DNA of 64,000 bases from assembly GCA_025024175.1 (NCBI GenBank), contig QCXZ01000137.1:1984001-2048000 (forward strand), written 5' to 3'. The notes beneath the pieces were generated by a model that was given only the letters and a program-made list of their open reading frames with translations, ran no database searches and was not told the DNA's origin. The DNA is from Rhyzopertha dominica. Lineage: Eukaryota; Arthropoda; Insecta; Coleoptera; Bostrichidae. The number at the start of each line of letters is the position of its first letter. Position 1 is the stretch's first letter. Both the position numbers and the translations under genes were made by a program. This document shows, one piece after another, positions 38,728-49,316 of this stretch.

Positions 38728-39633
38728 CAGGGGCCGCGACTCCATGGGTGTTGGGGGCTCCAGCATTACGAAATAGACATCATTCCACATCTTAATTAAA
38801 ATATGTAGCTGTGATTTTGAATCCCCGTTAGTCGTTTATATTAAATTTAATACACCAATAATAAAATATTAAAATCAACTCACATGTCACACCAATAATA
38901 AAAGATCGAGAATACACATGTCAAACGAATTAAAAACTGCTTAATCGATTTGTACCCTAAATTCAGACTGACTTATCACAGATATAAAAATGAACTGGTT
39001 GGTCCAATTTATCAAGTTAGAGCGTCTACAATGCTGCTGGATTACTCAAACTCACCCAACCTTATTTTAGAATTTCTTCTGAAAGCAAGTACGTGTACCT
39101 AAATGTTGCTCAGTTTTTGTATATATGATTTTTTATTTATTGCATTGATATTTTGATTTATGTAAACCATTTCAAGTATTAATCTTCAAATCCAAAATTT
39201 TAATAGTATTCCAGTTAATAGGATGTCCATTGTTGATTACTATTATATGTTCTGTAAGTGAGCATCTACCCCTTTGTTTAGTTATATCACTTTTGCGGAG
39301 GGTCAATCTATTACTATTAACCTTCCATTGTGATGTCTGTATGTATGTATACTTACCGTCACAATCCCCACATTCCAAACAATATATAACATTTGCTTGA
39401 TATTTTGTAGGTATTCTTGATTTTAATGATGAGCCATTATTTTTGTTCTTAATTGCAATTTTATGTTTTCATTTTTAAACGTTCTGTTTAATTTTGTTGT
39501 TAATCCAGTAATGTTTCGCAGGGATCCATACCTTCTATGTTCTACTGTTTGTAGGTTATTGTCAACCATATGATCATGATTTACCCTCTGCCCCACGAAC
39601 ACCCACAGGGTTTTCTAAAAGCCGGCGCTCCTG
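38728..39633. mobile_element. hAT-like non-autonomous element, copy 2, with endonuclease relic
   Basis: The element is bounded by caggggccgc and ggcgctcctg and flanked by an exact 8-bp duplication cccagtgt (38720-38727 and 39634-39641). It matches copy 1 (25761-27104) over most of its length, for example in gacttatcacagatataaaa. The minus strand at 39378-39172 reads CGDCDGKYTYIQTSQW, later SLTEHIIVINNGHPINW and IKILDL. This resembles the GIY-YIG endonuclease of Penelope-like retroelements (C..C...Y.GQT, HR..). A retroelement fragment therefore appears to be mobilised inside a hAT-like vehicle. Confidence 0.85.
39172..39378 (-). pseudogene. Penelope-like GIY-YIG endonuclease fragment
   Basis: The 68-residue frame gives the zinc-finger-like pair of Cys (CGDCDG), the YTYIQT position of the GIY-YIG YIGQT motif (with two changes), and downstream SLTEHIIVINNGHPINWNTI, matching the His-rich end of the domain. 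Extending the frame upstream past 39378 adds another Cys (ECGDCDG), as in Penelope elements. The reverse transcriptase that normally precedes the endonuclease is absent. Confidence 0.55.
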
Positions 39634-39641
39634 CCCAGTGT

Positions 39642-40038
39642 GTAGTAAAATTGATGTTTGTTCTATTACAAATGATATATCTCATATTGATCTTGTTGAC
39701 GTTGCTTAAACTTTTTAAGTATTAGTGGTTTACATCCCTCCGTGTATAATATAGCCTCATTTGGAACATGTCCTTGATCTGTTGAGTAGCGGTGAATACA
39801 TCCACAACGATCAATTTCCGCAATTCATTTTTTATGTTTATAATTCTACTTTGCGGAAAATCTGTCTAGTCATGAAGAAGAGCAAAATTCTAATTTACCC
39901 TGCTACTTCCATTTTGTACAATGTATTGAAAAAATTCTGCGTTAAATCGTGGTAGCCTGACTGAATGTTACTAATTCTTGACGCCACATCTCCGAAAGTT
40001 CATTTTTGTGAATGTAAGAAAAGCAATGAACTTTTTAG
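39642..40038. other. kn: End of kn intron
   Basis: No feature was seen other than the acceptor region ending actttttag at 40038. The upstream ORF at 39761-39955 has no recognisable content. Confidence 0.35.
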
Positions 40039-40193
40039 GCCTCTACCCTCCCCTGCCAGTAGCCACCCCCTGCATCAAGGCTATCAGCCCTAGTGAAGGT
40101 TGGACGTCAGGAGGCTCTACAGTCATCATAGTAGGCGACAACTTCTTCGATGGACTCCAAGTAGTTTTCGGGACCATGCTAGTATGGAGCGAA
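40039..40193 (+). CDS. kn: kn exon: IPT/TIG domain, part 1
   Basis: With the base carried over from 32210 the reading is [21 protein letters not shown], then [20 protein letters not shown] and [11 protein letters not shown]. This is the first part of the IPT/TIG immunoglobulin-like fold of COE proteins. The acceptor ctttttag/gc was preferred over the later ccag/ta at 40050 because it keeps the Gly codon and the GLYPPLPV sequence typical of insect Knot. The donor gaa/gtaaga leaves phase 0. Confidence 0.97.
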
Positions 40194-40250
40194 GTAAGAT
40201 CAAAACTAACTACCCTAAAAGACAACCCTACAACTTTTTTGTGTCTCCAG

Positions 40251-40377
40251 CTCATCACTCCTCACGCAATTAGGGTACAAACTCCTCCAAGACACATACC
40301 AGGAGTGGTGGAAGTCACGTTGTCTTACAAGTCAAAACAGTTTTGTAAAGGAGCACCGGGAAGATTCGTGTATGTTT
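40251..40377 (+). CDS. kn: kn exon: IPT/TIG domain, part 2
   Basis: The exon reads [20 protein letters not shown], then [20 protein letters not shown] and YV, the highly conserved second half of the IPT/TIG domain. The acceptor is gtgtctccag/ctc. The donor is t/gtgagt inside what looks like an open frame: reading through would give VCEYTP instead of the conserved VSLNEPT, so the splice after 40377 is needed. It ends with one base of the Ser codon. The 57-base intron before it is very short. Confidence 0.97.
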
Positions 40378-40438
40378 GTGAGTATACTCCGATCTTGTTT
40401 GTAAGGCATTTTGTTGATGTCTTTGATTTTGCCAGCAG

Positions 40439-40527
40439 CTTTGAACGAACCTACGATAGACTACGGATTCCAGAGGTTACAAAAGTTGATACCAAGGCAT
40501 CCAGGAGATCCGGAAAAGTTACCAAAG
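40439..40527 (+). CDS. kn: kn exon: helix 1 of the HLH region
   Basis: Two bases complete the Ser codon, then [20 protein letters not shown] and PGDPEKLPK follow. This is the first amphipathic helix of the COE helix-loop-helix, which dimerises the protein together with the following exon. The acceptor is gccagcag/ct and the donor aag/gtaatt; the exon ends in phase 0. The flanking introns are only 61 and 55 bases long, in sharp contrast to the multi-kilobase introns upstream. Confidence 0.97.
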
Positions 40528-40582
40528 GTAATTTGATCAAGCAAGACCTGGTTATTGTTCATTTTGCGGCTCCTTTTTGCAG

Positions 40583-40772
40583 GAAATCATACTTAAGAGG
40601 GCGGCAGATTTGGCGGAGGCGCTCTACACCATGCCAAGAAACAACCAGTTGTCTCTGACAGCACCAAGGTCACCTACGATGGGAAACAACGGTATGACGT
40701 CGACATTCAATACGTACACTGGGCAGTTGGCTGTCAGCGTGCAGGACAGCGGAAACGGTCAGTGGACTGAAG
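40583..40772 (+). CDS. kn: kn exon: helix 2 and start of C-terminal tail
   Basis: The exon opens [20 protein letters not shown], the conserved second helix of the HLH. It then runs into a Ser/Thr/Gly-rich tail with [20 protein letters not shown] and ends in E plus one base. The [14 protein letters not shown] stretch is shared with insect Knot proteins. The acceptor is ctttttgcag/gaa and the donor aag/gtgctc. Vertebrate EBFs have a duplicated helix 2; only one copy is present here, as in insects generally. Confidence 0.96.
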
Positions 40773-41916
40773 GTGCTCGTCCTTCCTTTGCTTACAATAC
40801 TTTCCGTAGTGTGGTAGTCCTTTTTTTCGATGGGGTTTAGAAGTAGCTTAGAAATGAGCATGACTATGTGGTAGCTTTGAAGAAGCTCTTTTAGTAGACC
40901 TCATCGTATAAGTAGATACTATTCTGGAAAGTAGTTTTTTCTATTGTTATTCGTTGTTCTTGGTTTTTATGGTTAGTTTGTGGTGGTGAAGAAGATTTAT
41001 AATTAATTGGTTAAAATGAGGTATAGAAAATTTCTAAGAAATTGTAATGATAGTGCCTATATCGTGTAAACAACCAGTTTTAATAAATCTTTTCTACCAT
41101 TCTTGTCAAATACTAGCTTGATTGGAAGTTGTCAAGGTACGTGGACAACCAGCTTGCTCCAACTTTGCAATGGCATCACCTGCAGATAATTCTAATGGAA
41201 ACCTAATCATAAACAAATATTTTTGCTCAAATAAAATGCGAGTAGTAGCCAACAAGTTTCCCTTTATTAATCCTGATTATAGGTCGTTACTATAAAACCA
41301 CTTATACTCTTTAAAAGGTGATATAATGGCTATATTGTGCAACCTGCAGTATATTAATGATCTACTTTGTATGCCTTCATTGAACGCTTTTTACCTTATT
41401 GTGGGTGAAAATTTATGCCCTGCTTTACTAAATATTACTTTCCACACCAAAATAATTATCCTCTTTTTAGTGCCCTTTGCTGTGCCTCTTGTTTTGCCCT
41501 CATGTCAGACTTCTCTTCTTCAGAACTTCTTCTGGCTTTGTTTTCCATTTATTTGCTTGTTTTCTTATTATCGAATATGAAACTCACTTCCGCTTGCTGT
41601 TTGTTGTATTTCTTTTGTTCATATCATTTGCTCATCCCAGGTATTTCTTTTCTTATGAGATATGATCGTGATCTGCTGTGTTTCTTCTCCATGTTTAATA
41701 AGCATACACCGGAATATACTGATGATTCCAAAACATATAAAGAACCTTGTTTTTATTGTTTGACCTCCTAAGGTTTCTGCAAAATATGTTGAAAAACAAA
41801 CATAAATTTGAACCTTGACGACTTCCAAATCAAATCATTTTATAGACTATAGTCCTGCCAGAGTTCGTAATTCCGTTACTGACGCCGCATTGTTACCGGT
41901 AGGGTTTTTCTTTTAG
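40773..41916. other. kn: kn intron, nothing recognised
   Basis: AT-rich. Hydrophobic ORFs at 41326-41771 come from T-rich DNA and show no family features. Confidence 0.35.
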
Positions 41917-42123
41917 AGGACTACGGACGGGGCCAGAGCAGCAGCGTCTCGCCGCGCGGCGGCGGCGGCTACTGTTCTAACGCCTCGACGCCGCACTCGT
42001 CCAACGGCGGCACATACACCGCCAGCATGAACGGGTACGGCGCCGCGACGCCGACCACCACGACGCAGCTGTCGAACATGCTGCCCGGATCGCCGTCCGC
42101 GGGGATCTTCAACTCGACACCGA
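41917..42123 (+). CDS. kn: kn exon: Ser/Thr/Gly-rich transactivation tail
   Basis: Two bases complete a Glu, then the frame reads DYGRGQSSSVSPRG, a Gly run, YCSNASTPHSSNGG, NGYGAATPTTTTQLSNMLPG and SPSAGIFNSTP. QSSSVSPRG and the low-complexity Ser/Thr/Pro region are characteristic of the C-terminal activation domain of COE proteins. The exon is strikingly GC-rich compared with its introns. The acceptor is ttcttttag/ag and the donor ccga/gtaaga. It ends in phase 1 with a single A, which both downstream last exons can use. If the donor is skipped, the frame continues to a stop at 42212, adding about 29 residues. Confidence 0.95.
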
Positions 42124-44994
42124 GTAAGATTTGTTCTGTCGTTGTGATAGTGTTGTCCGTGAGGAAGTATCTGGGTGAAGCTGAAGAAAGATCAGAAGGG
42201 GGATCGCGCTAAGAGGATTTCTGGCTTAGGCCTTTCAAATATGAAAAACACTGTTCGTTTGCGTAAAGTTTAGCTACTGATTTGTTCTGGGCGTAGCGTA
42301 GATTGTAATACCACCCATCTAATATTCTAATGAAGTGACGACTTGATCTAATGGTTAACAAAGACAGAAGAGATTTACTAAAAAATGTAGGTACTACTAA
42401 TAAGTACCACTCGTGCAATAGCATACATTCCAGCCTTGTTTTATCAGTTTGTGCGTTAAAAAGCGTAGGTACTATCTTATAAAGTAAAAAAGCCACTATA
42501 CTTCCCAATGTTAACCATATTTTTAGCTAATTACATAATTATGCCTTTAATAGTTTTGTTGCTGTCAGAGTTAAATTTGTGTCAAGAGGTATAAAAAATC
42601 CTATATTTCGTACACAACTAATACAAAAACTATAGATTTCTGACACAAATTCGAACTATTTGTTGCAACCAATTAAACGTGTAGCTACTAAGAACAACAT
42701 ATGTGTAATACCTAAACTAAGCACCACCGAAGTAATAATTTTAATTAGATATTTTTAAGACTGTGCCAAACAATATTTAGTCGTCAGCACCTTTGTCGAA
42801 TACAAAGTTATATTTTTTATACCAACTCCTTTTATTTTGAGCATCACAGTCTTCTTTACTCAGCTTGTAGTCCTCTGATTTTGGTTATTTTTCGTATCTT
42901 TTCTTCCTTTACTAAACTTGATTAATTTTTCTCTATTCTTCACGAGCCTTTATCTTTATTTGTGATTTCCAACTACTTTTGTGATGTTAGTACCGACGGT
43001 CAACTTTCTGTTTTTCTCCTTGTATTTATATGCTTTCGTTTTGGGTAAAACAGACAACTTTTTGCCCTCTTAACGTGCCTTGATAGTCCCCCTGATAAAG
43101 TTGGCTTGTTTTTTGAGATGTTGCTCAATCGGTGTATTGGACATCTCACTGAAATCGGTTCCTTCTGTTCTCTCTCTTTCCTTTAACTTATTTATTGCGA
43201 GCATCTTATGGTTGTCATAGTAACTTGCATCAATCTCAATCACAAGTTTCATGGCGCGACAACTATTACAGATCTTTGCAACCAACAAGATTTGAGTATT
43301 GTAAATAAACGTATTATTTCATGGATAGGGTAAAAGTAATCAATATACTTCCGAAAGTTGACATTACGTCATAGGTTTATCTTTTTCTGCTAGCACTGCA
43401 CATTTCTTGGGAAGGAAAACGAAACATTTTCTAATGTCTTCAGAGATGCTCTAAGACGTCAAAATTTTGTTCTTCTCTAAACCAAAGTCTAATTTTTTCT
43501 TTTGTAATAGAAGTTTAGAATCTACTGATCTATCCTGCTTGTCCTTTTTTACAATTGGATGGCGTAAAAAAAAGATAAATAAAGCATTGTCATCCTGGTT
43601 CGCTATACTGTTAAATGGAGATTTTTGATTGACCTTTTAGACGGTTTTTTTTGCACATAATGTAGCGAGCGAGTGGTATTTACAACTGTATCTATCAATT
43701 TCACTAACTTTTCTTCCATTTCTTTTCCTGAAGTCATTTCATTTTTACTTTTTCAGTATCTTGCCTTAATGCCTTAATGTTATTCTTGAAATACCGATTT
43801 CTTTACTTGCTTGTAATGTGATTACATTAAAATTGGATAATTAATTAACTAATCCTAATTCTTTTCGCTTGTGTCTCTTCTTGTACTTCTATTTTGGTCT
43901 TGGGTGACAATTTGCTTGTAAAATAAGGTAAAAAAGACAACTAACTGAACCGTTAACCCTTAGTGTCTAAGTGAGATGTCATTGCTTGTTTGTTTATGAC
44001 CATTTGTTGCTGTAAACAATTTTTTGTTTTCCCATCTTTTTCTGGTCAAGTTTGATTATAATTGGGGAATTGTCATTTATGGCCAACCGCAAATGTAATA
44101 CTCAAACTTCTGGAAGACGCTGATGACCAAAGGTTTTTACAAACACAATATTCACATAACGCAGAAAAGCTATGTAAATAGAATTTTTAACACAAGTCAC
44201 CGACAGCACGTTCTCTATCTTTGTGTACTGCATTTTGCAAAAATTTTACATTTGTAAGAAGTAGTCTCTCTAACCGTTTGATGGCATCATCGGTCAAGCA
44301 TATTTATTATATTGCAGCTCCTTCGTTTTGCCATTATTTAGCAATATCCAAATAAGGAAAACTGTTTCACTTTTTAACTGTATTTGAAAAGGGTCAAATG
44401 AGGTTTTACTTGGGGCAATTTTCTGCACTTGCTTCCGTTCACAAGCGAAAAAATCTAGAAAGATTTTGAAAAGTTTACAAGGTTGTTTTTTTGTCATTTT
44501 TGCAAATAAAGAAAAACTGCGCGAGGAAAATTCTTTCTAGGTCTTTCTTATTCTCGCTACGTTTAAGGATCTAATCTAGTAACAATGCATCGCAAGTTAT
44601 AGTGGCAGAGAAAAACCTCTACATGCGTCATACAATTTAGCGAACTGAGAACTCTTAATGTGGCTGTAAGTGAAGAAATATATTTTGTTTTAGGGTTCAG
44701 TTCTCAAATCCATACATAATATCTATTTACATGTCGAAGCTTCTGAAGATTGTTTTTGTTGTTTTAAGATATGATACCCCATTTAAATATGCGGTGATTT
44801 AGAGTATTAATATCTATCTTTTGGCATTTTTTAAATACCAAAAAAACCAAGATACTTCCTCACGGACGAGACCGTTTTATTTTGCTTCCCAAGCCGCTTA
44901 AAGCATGGCACCCCCCTTTACCCCCGCAACACACAAACACCACCCCCAATGCCCGTCCCGAATCGGCTAACATTAACTTTTATTGCAATTTTAG
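42124..44994. other. kn: kn intron before alternative last exon A
   Basis: About 2.9 kb of AT-rich DNA. Minus-strand low-complexity frames between 42820 and 44180 hint at an old, unidentified insertion. Nothing else is recognisable. G+C rises at about 44860, 130 bases before the exon. Confidence 0.35.
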
Positions 44995-45182
44995 TTTCGC
45001 CCGAGGTGGGCCCTAATCATTTCGCCGCACACTGCGCCAAACTGGACAAAGAGAAAAGCGCGTTCGCCCCCGTGCTGCGGGGCGGCCAGTCCCCCCATTC
45101 CCTAGCCCCGCACGCCCCTGCGCCCGCGCTTTTCCACCACCAGCCCGTGACCGGCTGGCACCACTTGGCCGTGCAGTGTTAG
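44995..45182 (+). CDS. kn: kn alternative last exon A
   Basis: With the A from 42123 the exon reads I/SPEVGPNHFAAHCAKL, then DKEKSAFAPVLRGGQSP, a His/Ala/Pro-rich stretch, and ends VTGWHHLAVQC with TAG at 45180-45182. KSAFAPV.R..SP is a motif shared with the C-terminus of vertebrate EBFs, so this is a true COE exon and not a chance ORF. The acceptor is gcaattttag/tt. The exon is GC-rich. A transposon begins about 285 bases past the stop, so the 3' untranslated region must be short or run into it. Confidence 0.93.
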
Positions 45183-45466
45183 TATATTATTTTATTACCG
45201 TTTCATTTTGCTTATTCCGCCCTAATTGCGTTACATTTGTTTTCATAAGCGTTGCGCTTTTAAAACTAAGTGGATTTTGTTCATTTAAGTGGAGATCTAA
45301 CGGGCTCTCTCGCGCGCCGCTGTTTCACTTTGTTTCCCCGTCGCGGCAATTTGCAGTAAATATTATGTCGAGGAGTTTTCCGAGTTGCGGTGTCAAAATT
45401 GAGAGGGAGCTCGCTTGGTGCACTGGATTTGGACGTGGGTACTTCCAAGGTTAAAGATGAGCGAAT
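45183..45466 (+). other. kn: Probable 3' untranslated region of isoform A
   Basis: About 280 bases of moderately GC-rich DNA follow the stop codon. No canonical aataaa lies before the transposon starts at 45467; the nearest is aaataaaat near 45830 inside the element. The polyadenylation site is therefore uncertain. Confidence 0.35.
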
Positions 45467-47450
45467 ACACAGTGTGATATTTTGAAAACTTCACAGCTTA
45501 AATAACTTTAAATATAGCAAAAATTTAAAAATTTGCAAAAACATGTAAACTTTTGTTTGCAGGGGGACAACTTTTGAGATAAGTTTTTATTGGATAGCGC
45601 TTACTCTCTGAGCAGGGTAGACACCCCTTTAAAAAGTTTAAATGGAACTATCCATCTTGTGATACATCATTTGAAAGCTTATTTCACAAAAAGTCTGGCC
45701 ATATAATTAGTTTTACCACGTTTAACTCATTGACGGGGTAATAGATTAATAGTGCCTACGAAACAGGTTGCTTATTAAATTGAATATTTTGGACTCTTTT
45801 CAACAAAATGTATTTTATTTTAGAGCGGAAATAAAATTTGTCCTTACGAGAACCCAAAATTTAAACAAACAACTTGTAAAAAATATGACACTTAAAAAAA
45901 AACTCCCAGAATACTGAAAATTTTCATTTAACATTAAAGTATTTATCATGTAATTGTTTAGAAAGTCCATGTCCACGAAAAAGAAAAATTATTTATTTGT
46001 AACTCCAAAAACAGTGTGAACAAAACCATAGAAATTCAAACCTTACAATAGATTCTCAAAATGTGCACCACCTCTTTCCATACAATAATACAGACGGTTC
46101 TCGAACTCCTGCTGCACTTTTCGGAAAGTTTCAGGTGGAATCCTCCTGCACTCGTTAATAATTCTTTCTTGCAGATCGTCCAGGCTAGTAGGTTGTGTTT
46201 TGTAAACCACAGAGTTTAAATGACCCCATAGAATGAAATCTAAAGTAGTCAAATCGGGTGATCGTGGCGGCCATTCAATTGTTCCACGCCTACCGATACA
46301 GTGAAGAGGAAATCTATGATTTAACCAATTTCGCACATTAATGGCGTAATGCGGTGGGGCTCCATCACGTAGGTAAAACAATTCGTATTCATCCAACATT
46401 GGATTTCCTTCAGGGTCACGTTGGTTTTCTAATTGCTCTGTGATTAAAGGATCAATAACGTTATCAAGTAATTCTAAATACATTCCCCCATTTAGCGTCC
46501 CATCAATGAAAATTGGACCTACAATTGCGTTGCCAAGTATTCCAGCCCAGACGTTCAGCTTCTGAGGAACTTGTGTATGACCTTCTCGAAAAATATAAGG
46601 ATCTTCGTCACTCCAGTACCTGACGTTATGTTTATTTACAGAGCCGTTCAAAAAATGTGCATTCTTCACTGAAGCAGATATTTTTTATTAGATTTGGATT
46701 TACTATAATCTTTTCTGTCATAATTTCGCAAAATTGCAGTCTTCTGCCTGCCCTTTTTTTGTTTACTACAGATTCAGTGTCTTGAAATTTCTGCACGAGC
46801 ACAGCTATGCTCAGCACTGTAAATAAAAATTATTTCTACCCTTTCGGCAGTTGAATAAACCATTATCACTTGGACTCTCACTTTAAAATTTCACGCGATT
46901 TATAAAAAGGAATGTGAACAAAAAGATGGTCGTGCCAAAGAAGTAGCCAAAAAGTTGAAACAAAAAATTGGAAATACAAAGTAGATAATTATTTAGCCAA
47001 GAAAATTTTAAGTATTTTTGGCATTTTGCTTAGGTGTAACAATTATTTTTTAACAAGTTTTTTTAGGCTTAAGTAAGGACAATTTTTATTGTAACTGCAA
47101 GACAATAAATTTTGTTAAAAAAAGTCCAAAATATTCCATTTTATAAGCCACTTGCTATAATGCACTTTTTGACCCACTACCCCGTCAATGGGTAAAAAAT
47201 AGTAAAACTAATTACATGGCAAGACTCCTTGTGTAATAAGCTTTTAAGTGATGTATCGTAAGATGGGTAGTTTCATTTAAAATTTTTGAAGGGGTATCTA
47301 CCCCGCTAAGAGGGTAAGCGCTATCCATTAAAAACTTATCTCAAAAGTTGTTCNCCTGCAAACAAAAGTTTACCTGTTTTTGCAAAATTTTAAATTTTTC
47401 CTCTATTTAAAGTTATTTAAGGTGTGAAATTTTCAAAAAATCACCCTGTA
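45467..47450 (-). mobile_element. Tc1/mariner-like element with ~270-bp inverted repeats, copy B
   Basis: This copy is closely related to copy A (27540-29848). The left end is acagtgtgatattttgaaaa; the right end finishes aaaatcaccctgta, flanked by TA. The transposase gene is on the minus strand, antisense to kn. Compared with copy A it lacks two internal blocks near 46745 and 46800; the second deletion is bounded by the repeated gcacgag, suggesting loss between short direct repeats. It sits between the two alternative last exons of kn. Confidence 0.87.
46043..46862 (-). pseudogene. Transposase of copy B, N-terminal deletions
   Basis: The uninterrupted part (46669-46043) runs from NGSVNKHNVRYWSDEDPYIF through VPQKLNVWAGILGNAIVGPI. 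YLRDGAPPHYAINVRNW carries the second Asp and PPRSPDLTTLDFILWG the third, 36 residues later, and it ends HFENLL. The first catalytic motif, FSDEC in copy A, is FSEEC here, so a catalytic Asp is lost. The N-terminal helix-turn-helix part is missing about 300 bases. It is not functional, although its C-terminal two thirds have no stop. Confidence 0.87.
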
Positions 47451-47567
47451 TAATTTGATCTATACCTGCTTTCCCGATGACCCTCTCATTAGGTCGCTAT
47501 TTAGGCAAGATATAAAATACTTAAAGTTACTATTTCTCTTGATTATAGAAGAGAGTTCTCTGGGGAA

Positions 47568-47950
47568 TGGTAAAAGAGCAAGAATTCCAAACACCAATTG
47601 AAAGTGTGGAACATTTAGAAAATAAAATACGTGATTCATGTAGATCCATCACTCCAGAAATGTTAAATGCATGTTAAAAAATCGTTTTGGGCACGAATTC
47701 AAGCTTGTGAAAACAGCGGAGGCCGACATTTTGAGCATTTATAACATTAATGTTATTGAATAAACATTCTTCAAAAATAAAATTTGTTTTACAATACCGA
47801 ATTTACTTAAAGCAAGTTTACGAATTTATACAGCTCTCTACGTTTTATATTTTTTAAGACGATGAACAATTATCAATGTTACCTCTGCAAATGTATTTTG
47901 GGTTGCATTTTTAATTTCGTTAGGGTCATTATCATTCCTGAAACATCCTG
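47568..47950 (+). mobile_element. 3' fragment of a mariner-like element
   Basis: It matches the right ends of the elements at 51429-52607 (in reverse) and 60290-61155: gggaatggtaaaagagcaag, the C-terminal codons NKIRDSCRSITPEML, and the terminal repeat ending gaaacatcctg before TA. Everything upstream of the transposase C-terminus is lost. Confidence 0.8.
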
Positions 47951-49209
47951 TAGACCTCCTAACGAGAGGATACCCACTAAGAGGAATCTGTCTCACATAC
48001 TTACCAAAGTTTACATGGATTCCATGACTGATTTTGGGATTAATNCGATTGCATAATGATTACAAAAGATTTCACGATGATTAGTAATTTGTAAGAAAAA
48101 AACAGATAAGCAGTTCATTTCTTTCTTATCTCTTGTCCATTCTGTGTTTGTTGTGGATTTGTAGAAAAAACAAAGATTCATTTTTAGAAATCTATTCGAT
48201 CTGTTCTTCAAAAGGTGGTAAATGAAATAGTTCAACGCATTAGGTAATAATATATTGGCAGATTAAGTTGTAAAAATTCGGGCCATAGAAAGTCAATTGA
48301 TAATTCTAGTTCACATTTTGTTGTATCTTTATCTACAATTATTAATGTAATTGTCTGTCTATTGCTACAAATAGCACATGGACACAATTAGACAATCAAT
48401 TAGAATCAACAGATACACTTAGAGCTTTCTGATAAGTTGTAAATTCTTACATCAGAAATTTGCATAAGAATTAATGTTTTGTTTTTTTTCTTTTTGATTA
48501 ATGTAAATTTTATTCTAACTACACCTCAAATATTCTTTGCGGCACATGTAATCTATGCCAGCTTTGCATGACTATCTACAAAAAAGCTAGCATAAAATAC
48601 TTATACAATAATGTTGATCAAACTCAGTTATGCGACGCCAACGATTAGACAGTGATTTTATACAGATTGGTCAAACACTACCTAGAAATTCACAAGATTA
48701 CAATGATTTACATACTGATTACATTATGAATTTCATAAGATTACATCGCACTTGTCCCAGGATTACACTAAGTGGTTACCCTCTCGCTTCGTAATTTGTT
48801 GATTTTCCCTTATTTTTATAAAGGGTAGAAAATGCCACCCTTAAGACTTGTTTCATATGTAACTTACAATTTAGGGTGCAATATGTTAGATGAATTGCAG
48901 TTTCATGGGATTTCTACCCTTTTGTGAGAAATTACATGGGATCCTTTTTGTTCAGAATGAATCAGGCCTTAAGATAGCATTATGAAGAACAAAAATAAAT
49001 TTTAAGGAAGAAAATCAATAAATTATTTACAGAGTGCATTAGCAATATCAGGAAATATCTACTTTTCACAGGGAATCACCCCCAAATTCTTTTGCACTTG
49101 GTCTTTTACACCCTGTACTACAACACTAAACATCAAATACATTTTTGATAAGAAAGAACATAAAAACGGTTGTTAGCCTACAAGGTAATTCGAGCGCATT
49201 TTCTTACAG
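47951..49209. other. kn: kn intron before last exon B
   Basis: AT-rich. Short inverted motifs (gattacaatgatttacata and its relatives, 48690-48770) and a terminal-repeat-like acaccctgta at about 49110 suggest small unidentified repeats. No gene is seen. Confidence 0.3.
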
Positions 49210-49316
49210 GAATGGGATTAGTGTCATCCCCGTTCGCTTCGGTGAACCCCTTCGCCCTACCGACCTGCAGTTCCCAAAGTTACGGCCCCAGTCCGCTCGC
49301 GGGGGCAACGAAGTAG
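49210..49316 (+). CDS. kn: kn alternative last exon B
   Basis: With the A from 42123 the joint codon is AGA (Arg), followed by MGLVSSPFASVNPFALPTCS and SQSYGPSPLAGATK, then TAG at 49314-49316. SSPFA.VNPFALPTCSS looks like genuine protein, and the exon is GC-rich in AT-rich surroundings, with a good acceptor (cattttcttacag/ga). The phase is compatible with the 41917-42123 exon and not with any donor in exon A, so A and B would be mutually exclusive ends. The reading rests on phase, composition and sequence character; transcript data would settle it. Confidence 0.8.

Noticed and set aside
40050..40051. Alternative acceptor ccag/ta for the IPT exon
   Set aside because: It would lose GLYPPLP and turn the split Gly codon into Val; the acceptor at 40038 fits phase and homology better.
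39978..40658. A single 226-residue ORF across the kn region
   Set aside because: It reads through introns. Conserved COE sequence shows splices at 40193, 40377 and 40527; only the exon segments are coding.
41326..41771. Hydrophobic ORFs resembling membrane proteins
   Set aside because: T-rich intron DNA gives Phe/Leu-rich translations; there is no start context, homology or splice support.
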